Source of the DNA: Okapia johnstoni
Taxonomy: Eukaryota > Chordata > Mammalia > Artiodactyla > Giraffidae
Length of the DNA: 64,000 bases
NCBI GenBank assembly: GCA_024291935.2
Contig: CM044311.1
Location: 17,817,001-17,881,000 of the forward strand
Direction of reading: 5' to 3'
Positions within the stretch are counted from its first letter, which is position 1; the number at the start of each line of letters is the position of its first letter. The translations under genes were made by a program, and so were the position numbers. Below, piece by piece: positions 9,611 to 20,232 of this stretch. Below the pieces are notes generated by a model, which saw only the letters and a program-made list of their open reading frames with translations, had not been told where the DNA came from and made no database searches.

Positions 9611-9769
9611 ATTAGTGTTTAAAGGCAAAATAAATGTACAATGTACTATTGCACTTTATGGCTTTGCTAGTAGTTAAAATATCTTGAGAAAAATAGAGAA
9701 ATTAATAGTATATGTCATCTATTCTAGAATCCATAAAATTACATCACTTAATGTGATATAATATCACTT

Positions 9770-9835
9770 CTTATCTCCTGGCACAGGACCTGGAAGAGCA
9801 TCAGTATTCATTAAAGGTTGAATGAATGATAGTTT
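9770..9835 (+). mobile_element. L2/MIR-type 3' end fragment
   Basis: CTGGCACAGGACCTGG and a GTTGAATGAATGA ending match the common L2 tail. Confidence 0.55.
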
Positions 9836-11260
9836 CAATGAATAAATTAATCCATGAATACAAGATAACAAAAGAAATTTTTCCCATTTAATTTCACTGG
9901 ACAGAGTTATTATGTACCCTGTACAGATAGGGAATTTTTGAAGACCCAAGAATGACCAAGAGACTTAACACTAAGAAAGATGAGGAACACAAAAAACAAA
10001 CACACAGGTAGCTTTGGCGAAAGGGAGTAGATGCTAGTTCATATTATATAGTGAATGCATGAGTGTTTGTCTATTCCCTACCTAACTTACATACACTTCT
10101 ATATATTCTGTTGCAGGCAAAAATAGCATAATAAAAGATTTAACAAAAGAAAAATGATATTCAATACTGATGATTGTGAGGATACAGAAGGTATTAAAAG
10201 AAATGTTATCTATTAAATGAGTAATCATTGTGACTATGTGTTAAAATAAAAGATATAGATAGAAAAATGTTTTTGACTTTCAAAAACTGCAGAGATAACT
10301 TCTAGTTCTAATTGAGCAATTCACAATTGAGGATAATTGAGAAGAGACAACATTTGTGGAGGGAAGAAAATTCTAGGCAAAGAATGAGATCTTGATTACT
10401 CTCCAAGTGTTGTCAGAACTCCAGTCCTAGGCCCATCACTTACCATGAGTTGGGGGCAGAGACTCTCTTTCCTGGTGCATAAAATTATGGGATTGGATTA
10501 ATTGGTTAATTTTGTGATATTTCAGGGTTATTATTTGTTCAATATAATTATCATAAACATTAGTTTTCATTGCACTGTGTGTGGGATAAATTATCAGTTA
10601 GAAAAGCTCTGGCTGATAGCATGCTAGATAAATCACCTTTTAACTACATATTTTTTCTTGATACATAAATAACTGCTTTTCACAGAAGCCAGCTTATGTC
10701 AAATAATTGAAAAACAAATGGAAACTAGAATATTTTATTCATTCTCAACTGGTCATACATAGTTTCTACATATTCCAAACAAACTAATGCACAATAGGGC
10801 ATGTATTTTAATAAACTTTCATAACAATAGGAACAATATGGGGGAAAAAATTGATCCAGAAAAATAAAAGATGATTTGAGGATGTATTTATGGCATACCT
10901 GTCATGCCAGTTCCTAGGCAACCAGGCATTGTTCAAACAAAAAGAAAGGTAGATAATTATAGACAATGGTATATTTGGTCTTTCTGGCTTAAGGAAGGAA
11001 ATCTTCAGGAAATAAAACCATACATGAATCCTAAAGGTGTCACTTCATGCGTCTAATTTGAAATGAAATTTCTTGACTGAATCACAGCATCTTTCTTTTG
11101 ATGTACAGTCCACTGATGCTTTCTTCATCTGAGCCAGAGCTGCACAGACACCTCCCCTTGCACATCCACATCAGTGGTCTCTGCTCTGCAGGGCTCACTA
11201 CCAGCCACAATAGGCAACTATTTTTAGGAGAGACTATTGAGAAGAGGATGACCATGGAAC
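9836..11260. other. AT-rich non-repetitive stretch
   Basis: No coding frame of note. GTTCCTAGGCAAC at 10910-10922 resembles an RFX X-box palindrome; this is a sequence match only. The last 160 bases (11098-11260) are richer in G+C and unrecognised. Confidence 0.35.
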
Positions 11261-11565
11261 TGATGCTGAAAACTCAGCCTCCTTGCACCGGTGCCAAGTC
11301 AAATCTCAGAGACTGAGTTTGGGGCGACATAGAAAAGAATAGCTTTATTGTTTTGCTAAGCAAACAGGAGACAGAGCCAGCTCCTGCCCTCAAAACTGTG
11401 TGTCTCAACCCTGGGGGGATTTGGTGAGGGTTTGATAGCAATGGTTCAAGAGTGGGGATTGCTGATAATGATCAGGGTGTGTGCAGGGCTTCGTTTTTTT
11501 AAATCTGGCCTCAATAGGTCTCCTGATGAGTTTCTGTGGTTCTCAGGAGTTATCAAACTGTGACC
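11261..11565 (-). mobile_element. Endogenous retrovirus LTR
   Basis: Read on the minus strand, this has the order of a retroviral LTR. U3 contains GCCCTGCACACACCC. A degraded TATA position reads TATCAAACC, the polyadenylation signal AATAAA is at 11344-11349 (reverse), and a U5 with GATTTGACTTGGCACCGG ends in CAGCATCA at 11261. The same blocks appear in the same order at 42780-43237, so the two are copies of one LTR family. The U3 start near 11565 is uncertain. No internal viral genes are present. Confidence 0.65.
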
Positions 11566-11572
11566 TTTTCTT

Positions 11573-12087
11573 CAGTTCAATCACTAAGCCGCGTCCGACT
11601 CTTTGCAACCCCATGGATGCAGAAAGCCAGACTTCCCTGTCCATCACCATCTCCCGGAGTTTACTCAAGCTCATGTTCATCGAGTCAGTGATGCCATCCA
11701 GTTATCACATCATCTGTTGTCCCCTTCTCCTCCTGCCTTCAATCTTTCCCAGCATCAGAGTCTATTCTATATGAGTCAGTTCTTCAAATCAGGTGGCCAA
11801 AGTATTGGAACTTCAGCTTCAGCATCAGTATTTCCTATGAATATTCAGGACTGATTTCCTTTAGGATGGACTGGTTTGGTCTCCTTGCAGTCCAAGACTC
11901 TCAAGAGTCTTTTCCAACACCACAGTTCAACAGCATCAGTTCTTTGGTGCTCAGCTTTCTTTATGATCCAACTCTCACATCCACATATGACTACTGGAAA
12001 AACTATAACTTTGACTAGATGGACCTTTGTTGGCAAAGTAATGTCTCTAAGCTTTTTAATATGCTGTCTAGGTTTATCATAAGGTTC
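11573..12087 (-). mobile_element. BovB LINE 3' end
   Basis: The antisense 3'-terminal 515 bases of BovB begin with the tail GTTCAATCACTAAG. Going inward come the segments for the reverse-transcriptase C-terminal region; VICGCESW is seen on the minus strand at 11845-12036. Stops and frameshifts break the frame. The joining sequence at 12088 is BovB 5'-UTR material, not the expected upstream reverse transcriptase. Confidence 0.85.
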
Positions 12088-12514
12088 TATCTTTGACTTC
12101 CAAGGGTCTATTTCCCCAGTCCTGTGTAAGTTCTGGCACCTCTATGGTGGGGTTAATGGCGACCTCCTCCAAGAGGACTTATGCCATACCCAGGTCTGCT
12201 GCACCCAGAGACCCTGCCTCTGTGGCAGTCCACTGCTGACCCTTACCTCAAGAGACACTCAAACACAATTCTGTCTCAGTCTTTGTGGGGTTTCTGGGTC
12301 CTGGTGCTCACAAAGTATGTTTGAGCCCTCTGAGTGTCTCTGGTGGGTATGGGTTTTGATTCTATATGCAATTTCGCCCCTCCTACCATCTTGCTGGGGC
12401 TTCTCCTTTGCCCTTGGATGTGGGGTATCTCCTCACAGTCACTCCAGGGCCGCGCAGCCACCGCTCCAGTACTTACCATCTTGCTGGGGCTTCTCTGCTC
12501 TTGGATGTGGGGGT
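12088..12514 (-). mobile_element. BovB 5'-UTR segment, inverted
   Basis: GC-rich segment that reads on the minus strand like the upstream half of a BovB leader. It contains two unequal tandem units sharing ACCATCTTGCTGGGGCTTCT (12387 and 12476). The part at 12150-12310 is an inverted relative of 12515-12705: both carry a GACCCAG start, a CCACAA(G)AGACTGA block and a GAGGTC(A/G)CCATTA block in the same order. Assignment to BovB rests on this and on memory of its leader. Confidence 0.55.
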
Positions 12515-13199
12515 GGACCCAGGAGAAAGGAGGAATGATTCCACAAGAGACTGACCCAGACTTGCCTGTGAGTGTCCAGGAGCCTCCGGCAGAGGGGTGG
12601 ATTGGTGGTGGCCTGCTGCAGTGTCGGGGGCACTGAGTGCAGCAGTGCTTGCATGGGACCTTTTGAAGGAGGTCACCATTATCTTCATTGCCTCCAGCAT
12701 AGTTTGGCCCCAGGTAGATAAGAGGGAGGGAACACAGTTCCAGCATCAACAGAAAATTGGATTAAAGATTTACTGAGTATGGCCCCGCCCATCAGAACAA
12801 GACCCAGTTTCCCCTTCAATCAGTCTCTCCCATCAGGAAGTTTCCATAAGACTCTTATCCTTCTCCATCAGAGGACAGACAGAATGAAAACCACAATCAC
12901 AGAAAACTAACCAATCTGAACACATGGACCACAGCCTTGTCTAACTCAATGAAACTATGAGCCATGCTATGTAGGGTCCCAAGAAGGATGGGTCATGGTG
13001 GAGAGTTCTGACAAAACGTGGTCCAATGGAGAAGGGAATGACAAACCACTTTAGTATTCTTGCCTTGAGAACCCCTTGAACAGTATGAAAAGGCAACAGA
13101 TAGGACACTGAAAGATGAATTCCCCAGGTCAGTAGGTGCCCAGAGCCTACTGACTGAAAGACTGACGAATGAGAGCCAAAGCAAAAACAACACCCAGCT

Positions 13200-13466
13200 G
13201 TGGATGTGACTGGTGATGGAAGTAAAGTCCAATGCTGTAAAGAGCAATATTGCATAGGAACCTGGAATGTTAGGTCCATGAATCAAGGCAAATTGGAAGT
13301 GGTCAAACAGGAGATGGCAAGAGTGAACGTCAACATTCTAGGAATCAGTGAACTAAAATGGACTGGAATGGGTGAATTTAACTCAGATGACCGTTATATC
13401 TACCACTGTGGGCAAGAATCCCTTAGAAGAAATGGAGTAGCCATCATGGTCGACAAAAGAGTCTGA
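13200..13466 (+). pseudogene. BovB endonuclease, N-terminal part (broken)
   Basis: An 88-residue frame shows the AP-endonuclease-like N-terminus of RTE elements: GTWNVRSMNQGK, then ISELKWTGMGEF with the conserved glutamate, then RRNGVAIMVDKRV. It stops at 13464-13466, where the usual arginine codon CGA has become TGA, a typical CpG decay change. Downstream a small deletion shifts the frame before the second half at 13652. Not functional. Confidence 0.85.
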
Positions 13467-13651
13467 AATGCAGTACTTGGATGCAATCTCAAAAATGACA
13501 GAATGATCTCTGTTTCAAAGGCAAACCATTCAATATCACAGTAATCCAAGTCTATGCCCCAACAAATAATGGTGAAGAAGCTGAAATTGAATGGTTCTAT
13601 GAAGACCTACAAGACCTTCTAGAACTAACACTCCAAAAAGATGTCCTTTTC

Positions 13652-14098
13652 ATGATAGGGGACTGGAATGCAAAAGTAGGAAGTCAAGAAATATCTGGAG
13701 TAACAGACACATTTGGCCTTGGAGTACAGAATGAAGCAGGGCAAAGGTTAATAGAGTTTTGCCAAGAGGACATACTGGTCATAGCAAACACCCTCTTCCA
13801 ACAACACAAGAGAAGACTCTACACATGGACATCACCAGATGATCAACACCGAAATCAGATTGATTATACTCTTTGCAGCCAAAGATGGAGAAGCTCTATA
13901 CAGTCAGCAAAAACAAGACCAGGAGCTGACTGGGGCTCAGATCATGAACTCCTTCTTGCCAAATTCAGACTGAAATTGAAGAAAGTGGGGAAAACCACTA
14001 AATCATTCAGGTATGACTTAAATCAGTTCCCTTACAATTATACAGTGGAAGTGACAAATAGATTCAAGGGATTAGATCTGATAGACAGAGTGCCTGAA
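13652..14098 (+). pseudogene. BovB endonuclease, C-terminal part (broken)
   Basis: The frame opens with GDWNAKVG, then YTWTSPDDQHRNQIDYTL, then GSDHELL at 13934-13954, which holds the catalytic Asp-His pair. It goes on to LKKVGKTTKSFRYDLNQ and LDLIDRVPE. After 14098 the open frame runs on to 14224 through antisense BovB, so those last residues are an artefact of the junction. The enzyme would nick DNA to start target-primed reverse transcription, but this copy lacks the first half in frame and all of the reverse transcriptase. Confidence 0.85.
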
Positions 14099-14235
14099 TT
14101 CTCTTGCATTTTCTATGATCCAACGGTTGTTGGCCACTTGATCTCTGGTTCCTCTGCCTTTTGTAAATCCAGCTTGAATATCTGGAAGTTCTCAATTCAT
14201 GCACTGTTGAAGCCTAGCTTGTAGATTTTTAAGTA

Positions 14236-14652
14236 TTACTTTGCTAGCACATGAGATGAGTGCAGTTGTGTAACACTTGAGCATTCTTTGGCATTGCTTT
14301 TCTTTGGGATTGGAATGAAAATTGACCTTTTCCAGTCCTGTGGCCACTGCTGTGTTTTCCAAATTTGCTGACATACTGAGTGCAGCACCTCAACAGCATC
14401 ATCTTTTAGGATATGAAATAGCTCAACTGGAATTCCATCACCTCCACTAACTTTGTTCATAGTGATGCTTTGTAAGGCCCACTTGACTTCACATTCCAGG
14501 ATGTCTGGCTCTAGATAAGTGATCACATCACTGTGGTTATCTGGGTCCTTAAGATCGTTTTTATATAGCTCTTTTGTGTATTCTTGCCACCTCTTCTTAA
14601 TATCTTCTGCTTCTCTATGTTCCATACTGTTTCTGTCTTTTATTGTGCCCAT
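14236..14652 (-). pseudogene. BovB reverse transcriptase, N-terminal part (broken)
   Basis: A 138-residue minus frame with MGTIKDRNSMEHREAEDIKK, then LYKNDLKDPDNHSDVITYL, then CEVKWALQSI and WPQDWKRSIFIPIPKKSN. These are the RTE reverse-transcriptase start and first finger motifs. A frameshift after about 14270 moves the next part into the frame of 14192-14374. The same subfamily signature is in the copy at 26735-27229. Confidence 0.85.
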
Positions 14653-14870
14653 CTTTCCATGAATTTTTCCCTTGGTATCTCTATTTTCTTGAAGAGATCT
14701 CTAGTCTTTCCCATTCTATCGTTTTCCTCTGTTTCTTTGCATTAATCACCAAAGAAGGCTTTCTTATCTCTCCTTGCTATTCTTTGGAACTTGCATTCAG
14801 ATGGGTATGTCTTTCCTTTTCTCCTTTGCCTTTAGCTTCTCTTCTTTTCTCAGCTATTTGTAAGGCCTCC

Positions 14871-15194
14871 TCAGACAAACATTTTGCATTTCTTTTTCTT
14901 GGGAATGGTCTTGATCACTGCCTCCTGTACAATGTCATGAACCTCCTTCCATAGTTCCTCAGGCATTCTGTCTATCAGATCTAATCCCTTGAATCTTTTT
15001 GTCATTTTCATTGTATAATCACAAAGGATTTGATTTAGGTCATACCTGAATGGTGTAATGATTTTCCATACTTTCTTCAACTTAAGTCTGATTTTGGCAA
15101 TAAGGAGCTTCTGATCTGAGCCAGTCAGCTCCCAGTCTTGTTTTTGCTGACTGTATAGAGTTTCCCTATCTTCAGCTGCAAAGAATATAATCAA
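14871..15194 (-). pseudogene. BovB endonuclease C-terminal remnant (antisense copy)
   Basis: A 107-residue minus frame with FRYDLNQ, RFKGLDLIDRMPEELW and IKTIPKKKKC, the junction between endonuclease and reverse transcriptase. The catalytic SDH motif is SDQ here, so the key histidine is lost. In the plus-strand arm at 13934-13954 the motif is intact. Confidence 0.8.
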
Positions 15195-15410
15195 TCATTT
15201 TTCATTTTTGACCTTTTGGTGACATCCATGTGTAAAGTGTCTCTTACGTTGTTGGAAGACGGTGCTTGCTATGACCAGTACGTTCTCTTGGCAAACTCTG
15301 TTAGCCCTTGCCCTGCTTCAGTTTGTACACCAAGGCCAAATTTGCCTGTTGCTCCAGATATCTCTTGATTTCCAACTTTTAAATTCCAGTTCCCTATGAT
15401 GAACAATGCC

Positions 15411-16160
15411 TAATCAAGTAGTTAACATTTTCCATTTTGGGGTGGTTTTCATTCTGAGGAAGAATATTGCTGTGTGTATCCCTTGAGATGGAACTAGGAC
15501 CCTGCCCCTACGCTGCCACATGGTTTCTTGGCTCCTCCTCCCCTGTCTTGTATCCCCTCCCTTCCCTGACTAGCAAGCGTTTGAACCTGCCCTTTGGAAC
15601 TCAAGGAAAGTCATGGAAGCTGAAGTCTATTCCCTACAAACGGGAAATGGGGGACAGAAAAAGGCCCCCATGGCTAGGAGCCCCACAGGGTCCTGCTTAG
15701 TTTCAGAAACGGGTAATGAAAATATGCTTTCCTAGTAATTATTGAAATGAGTCTCTTTTTTCAATCCAGAAAATGTTTTTCTATTCAAAGAGAGTAAGTT
15801 CCTGTTTTCTCTGGTTTGTTTTTGCTTTCTACATTAGCAAATGCAACAGTTCAGAGAAGCACTGAGGTGAAAACACAACCCATAGCTTAAGTAATTCAAT
15901 GGCAAATGAAATCCTGTGAGAGATATGCCAGACAATATGAGGAAAATCATGAGCTATTCTTGAATGTGTTCAATTCAAATCCAAATTCATTATTAATTTA
16001 GTTGAAAAATAAATTTTAACATGTATTCACATGTCCGTGAAAAATTAATCTAAGAAAGAAATGAAAAATATTATCTGAGCCAAACTGGGGATTATAACCA
16101 ACAAGTACTTGAAATTATTTCTCCTTTTCCCTTTAAAAGTGTTTATGACCAAGTTGAATC
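15411..16160. other. Non-repetitive stretch with an unresolved GC-rich patch
   Basis: 15440-15720 is G+C-richer and unrecognised; its 77-codon frame shows no domain. From 16045 to 16098 the sequence resembles 18725-18786 (ATTAATC, TAAGAAA, TGAGCCAAA, GGATTATA in order), so both are pieces of an unnamed repeat. Confidence 0.35.
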
Positions 16161-16410
16161 TGTAGCAAGTTTTTTTGCAGACACTGTGTCCACCATCTCT
16201 CCATATTGCATAGAAAAGTCAATTCTGACTCCATGTTGAAACTGTTTCTTTAATTTGCTTTTCGTTGCTTTTGTTATTATAATCATACATAATGGCCTGC
16301 CTCAGAGAATCCTGTCCCTCTGCCTGACTGTTAAGGTGCTATTGTTCAGAATCCCATCCACCTTTAGATGGCAGGAAGGGAGAAATTAACACATCCTCTG
16401 CCTGAGGCTT

Positions 16411-16614
16411 CCCTGGTAGCTTAGATAGTAAAGAATCTGTCTGCAATGCAGAGACCTGGGTTTGACCCCTCATTCTGAAGGATCCCTTGGAGAAGGAAAT
16501 GGCATCCCATTATAGTATTCTTGCCTGGAGAACTCCATGGACAGGGGAGCCTGGCAGGCTACAGTCCATGGGGTCGCAAAGTGTCAGACACGACTGAGTG
16601 ACTAACACACTAAC
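16411..16614 (+). mobile_element. Bov-tA SINE inside LTR
   Basis: Full sense copy ending in GACTAACACACTAAC. It is flanked by the target-site duplication CTGCCTGAGGCTT at 16398-16410 and 16615-16627. The last five bases coincide with the SINE start GGCTT, so the true duplication may be 8 bases. Confidence 0.92.
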
Positions 16615-16715
16615 CTGCCTGAGGCTTGCCGTTCTGGGAGATATTTGTAAGAATTAATGGCCTTTTTACTTTGTTTCCTCCCCTCTCCTCATCTTTGATC
16701 TATATTAGAACCTGG

Positions 16716-16983
16716 CTGCTGCTGCCACTGATGGTAAGTCGCTTCAGTCGTGTCCGACTCTGTGCGACCCCATATACAGCAGCCCACAAGGCTCCCCCAT
16801 CCCTGGGATTCTCCAGGCAAGAACACTGGAGTGGGTTACCATTTCCTTCTCCAATGCGTGAAAGTGAAGTTGCTCAGTCGTGTCCAACTCTCAGCAACTC
16901 CATGGACTGCAGCCTACCAGGCTCCTCTGTCCATGGGATTTTCCATGCAAGAGTACTGGAGTGGGTTGCCATTGCCTTCTCCA
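16716..16983 (-). mobile_element. BOV-A2 SINE (dimer) inside LTR
   Basis: Complete antisense dimer with both BovA monomers and a perfect 12-bp target-site duplication ATTAGAACCTGG at 16704-16715 and 16984-16995. Confidence 0.95.
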
Positions 16984-17155
16984 ATTAGAACCTGGCATCC
17001 AGATCCTAATAAGATGGGTATCTTGAGACATTAGTCTGCCATCTTCTCGGTGAGCTGGCTTTTCAAATACAGTAGTATTCCTTGCCTCAACATATTGTCT
17101 GTCGGTTTTACTGGCCTGTAGCACAGTGAACAGAGGGAGCTTGGACTCATTAACA

Positions 17156-17735
17156 TCCAGATTGCTGGCATATTGGTTAAAAGTAATTTTCTACCAATAT
17201 TAACCTCTTTCGGGTATTAATTTGGGAGCTGTGAGCAGCCAGACCTGGATTTGGGAACACGATGCTGGATTATCTGGTGAAAGTGGGAACCACAGTGGGC
17301 CAGTTCAGGAGTTGAAGCCAGGGAAGGGCTGAAGCTATTACAAGAGATGATGACCAGGCAAGAGGTTGATAGGTCTCTCCCACTGTCGCTCACACCACAG
17401 TTTGTTTTTTTAATATCACTGCTTCCCAGACAAATTCCAACAGGAAGCCAGTTAACACTGAAGCCTGGAAAATTCAGACTGTGGGAATCAGCCACCTTCT
17501 ACGGAGTGCAGAACCATGGAAGGAAACACAGACCAGGGACCAGGATGCATGCTTTGAAGAGAGAATCTGGAACAACTGTCCTAGATCAAGTGTAGGGATA
17601 AGCAGAGACATTTATCAAGAAAAACACTTGGGTTTCTGGCTTAAACAATTAAGTGGACTGTGATTATATTGACTTAAGACTTGACAAACAGAAAGAGAAG
17701 CAGGTTATAAGGGCTAAGTGTCTAGTTTTTGATAA
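17156..17735. other. Non-repetitive stretch
   Basis: No recognised repeat. A 92-codon minus frame (17217-17495) and overlapping plus frames have no domain. If the LTR at 16161-17155 had kept internal viral sequence it would start here, but no primer-binding site or gag-like frame is visible. Confidence 0.35.
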
Positions 17736-18452
17736 GAGGAGAGTGAGAAAACTGGCTTAAAACTCAACATTCAAAACACAAAGATCATGACATCTGATCC
17801 CATCACTTCATGGCAAATTGATGGGAAAACAATACAAACAGTGGCAGACTGTTTTTTTCTTGGGCTCCAAAATCACTGCAGATGGTGACTGCAGCCATGA
17901 AATTAAAAGACTCTTGCTCCTTGGAAGAAAAGTTATGACCAACCTAAGCTGCAAATTACAAAGCAGAGACATTATTTTGCCAACAAAGGTCCTTCTGGTC
18001 AAACCTATGGTTTTTCCAGTAGTCATGTATGGATGTGAGAGTTGGACCATAAAGAAAGCTGAGCAGTGAAGAACTGATGCTTTTGAAGTGTGGTGCTGGA
18101 GAAGATTCTTGAGAGTCCCTTGGTCAGCAAGGAGATCAAACCACTCAATCCTAAAGGAAATCAATCCTGAATATTCATTGGAAGGACTGATGCTGAAGCT
18201 GAAGCTTCAATACTTTGGCCATCTGATGCGAATAGCTGACTCATCAGAAAAGGCCCTGTTGCTGGGAAGATTGAAGGCAGGAGGAGAAGGGGACAACAGA
18301 GGACGAGATGGTTGGATGGCATCACCGACTCGATGGACATGAGTTTGAGAAAGCTCCGAGAGTTCTTGAAGGACAGGGAAGCCTGGCATGCTGCAGTCCA
18401 TGGGGTCACAAAGAGTAGGACACAACTGAGCAACTGAACAACAACAACAATC
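17736..18452 (+). mobile_element. BovB LINE 3' end, 5' truncated
   Basis: Sense BovB from the segment just after the reverse-transcriptase palm (LNIQ region) to the 3' end with a GAACAACAACAACAA tail. Frames at 17818-18069 (ITADGDCSHEIKR, VMYGCESWTIKKAEQ) and 18088-18342 (QYFGHLM) are separated by a stop at 18067-18069. Typical 5'-truncated insertion. Confidence 0.92.
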
Positions 18453-20000
18453 TTGACATGCCTGTATGACCTTTAAAAGAAGAAATCACATAGAATTGAA
18501 AAGAGTAGGCAAGCTAGAGGAAAGATAATAAGTGATAGACACAAATACAGGACAGCTTCAAAAGAAAGGAGTGGAATGGAATTTGGGAGTTATATGAAGG
18601 ACTTATCTCTATTGAACTGTTTTACTTTAAAAAGCAATTCATATGAAGCAAATTTTTCAAAAAGGCTAAAATTTACCAAAACTGGGTGGGCAGTACATGG
18701 TGTTCATTTTATTGTCCACAAAACATTAATCAATTGATGTAAGAAATAAATGGAAAATTTTCTTTGAGCCAAATTGAGGATTATATCCCAAGGAGAGCAT
18801 CTCAGAAAGTTCTGAGAACTGTTTTGCACATTATAAATCAAAACACAATTATATAAGTTTTTGAGACAGAGAGCATTACACCAAAAAACCTATTACTGAC
18901 AGTTTATATAATCCAGATGTAAGTGTCATCATGGCTCCTTACAAGATTAGGAAAGAAGGTTATCTTTTAAGGAGTTGTTTTGTTGGTACTGAGAGGATGT
19001 AGCTCTTATGGTTGAGCAGGTACTTCCATTGATGGGGAAGTCTGGTCAATGCACAATGCAGATACACAATGCACAATTTGGGGATAAAGGAGGCCAAAGA
19101 GCAGAGAATTAATTTTTTGTTAACATTTTTCTTATTTTGCCATAAAATGTGAATTTCCTTGCACCTACTATTCTCTTTTTTTTCTCTCATTGCATAAAGT
19201 ATGTACTACCAGCAACAGAGAAAGAATGAATGAGACAAAAGAGCAGAAGCAGTGGGTGTAGACAAGTCTTTGATAGTGTTTGTCTACAAAGGAGCGGAGA
19301 GAATTTACATCAGGAAGATAGGCATCAAGGGAAATTTGTTTCTTAGTTGTTTTTTTGTTTTTTTGTTTGTTTTTATTGGCATTAATGGTACTCCAGGGTA
19401 TTTCTCTGCAGAATAAGATTATCTAGCGGAGAGAGAGAATTTAAGGATGTGCGATCAAGATATGATAATGTAAAGGGTAAATCCTTGAGGAGGTAAGAGG
19501 AGAGAGGACCCACGGTACACATGAAAGAGTGGCTGACCTTTAGTAGAAGAGAAATTATGTTGATTAAGCTTGATGAGGCCTTAGTAATAATTACTTAGAT
19601 GTAAACAGATAACTTTGTGACTCAGATCGGAAACATAAGATTCAAAATTCATTAAGAACTATTCTCATATAGGAAAACTAGATCTCATTTAAAATAATTC
19701 TCACTAGAACATGCAATTTGGGGAGTACAGGTTTATGTACTGATTGCTTTCTTTCACAAAACCAGCCTTAAGTAGGTATACTTCATAATGTTGTTGGTTT
19801 AGCTACCCTGCAGGCACAGATGACATGGGTGTTTAGAGTTTCATTACTATGAAATGTCAGTGTACACAGAATCATAGAAAATGAGACCAAAAAAGACTCC
19901 CCCTAAGTAATTGTCTACTTAGTTTCTTCTCCTCAAAAGAGGAGCACAAACTGTAACATCATGTCTTTCTCATAATTAAAGCACAGTTTCACCAATGTAA
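18453..20000. other. AT-rich stretch with an unnamed LTR-like repeat
   Basis: From 18725 the sequence is related to 16045-16098. It may continue as an LTR-like element to about 19195, but I cannot name it. 19339-19375 is a T/G-rich low-complexity tract. No gene seen. Confidence 0.35.
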
Positions 20001-20221
20001 AGACTTCCCAGGTGGCACTATTGGTAAGGAACCTGCCTGCCAATGCAGGAGGCAAAGAGACATGGATTCAATCCCTGGGTCAGGAAGACACCCTGGAAAA
20101 GGAAATGGCTACCCACTCCAGTGTTCATGCCTGGGAAATCCCATGGAGAGAGGAGCCTTGCAGGCTACAGTCCGTGGGGTCGTACAGAGTCGGACACGAC
20201 TGAAGTGACTTAGCACACACA
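20001..20221 (+). mobile_element. Bov-tA SINE
   Basis: Full sense copy from GACTTCCCAGGTGGCACTAT to TGACTTAGCACACACAC. The target-site duplication CACCAATGTAA lies at 19990-20000 and 20222-20232 (11 bp). Confidence 0.93.
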
Positions 20222-20232
20222 CACCAATGTAA

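Larger units (their letters stand above)
12515..14098 (+). mobile_element. BovB LINE 5' UTR and endonuclease, 3' truncated
   Basis: The sense BovB leader runs without a break from GGACCCAGGAGAAAGG through CACAGCCTTGTCTAACTCAA into the endonuclease domain. It ends abruptly at CTGATAGACAGAGTGCCTGAA (within 14078-14098). Loss of the 3' part is odd, because target-primed reverse transcription starts at the RNA 3' end and normally leaves 5' truncations. The next base belongs to an antisense BovB. Confidence 0.9.
14099..15410 (-). mobile_element. BovB LINE, endonuclease to mid reverse transcriptase, antisense
   Basis: An antisense BovB whose lower end (14099) lies in the reverse transcriptase before the YADD region. 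Its upper end (15410) lies in the endonuclease at the GDWN segment. Positions 14957-15410 are the inverted counterpart of 13647-14098. Like its neighbour it lacks the 3' end. It may once have been continuous with 11573-12087, with about 0.7 kb lost. Confidence 0.88.
16161..17155 (+). mobile_element. Old retroviral LTR with two nested SINEs
   Basis: With the two SINEs removed, the segment reads as one LTR of about 500 bases. It starts TGTAGCAAG and contains GGCCTGCCTCAGAGAATCC. After a weak TATA position (GATCTATATTAG) comes the U5-like TTCCTTGCCTCAACATATTG, and it ends in ATTAACA at 17155. The terminal TG and CA fit an LTR. The class is probably ERV1, from memory of similar mammalian LTRs. 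No internal genes are present. Confidence 0.6.

Noticed and set aside
12276..12749. A 157-codon minus frame and overlapping plus frames in GC-rich DNA
   Set aside because: The area is BovB leader sequence with tandem units. High G+C gives long open frames on both strands.
13652..14224. A 190-codon frame as an intact endonuclease gene
   Set aside because: It lacks the N-terminal half, and residues after 14098 come from an antisense BovB. It is a pseudogene fragment.
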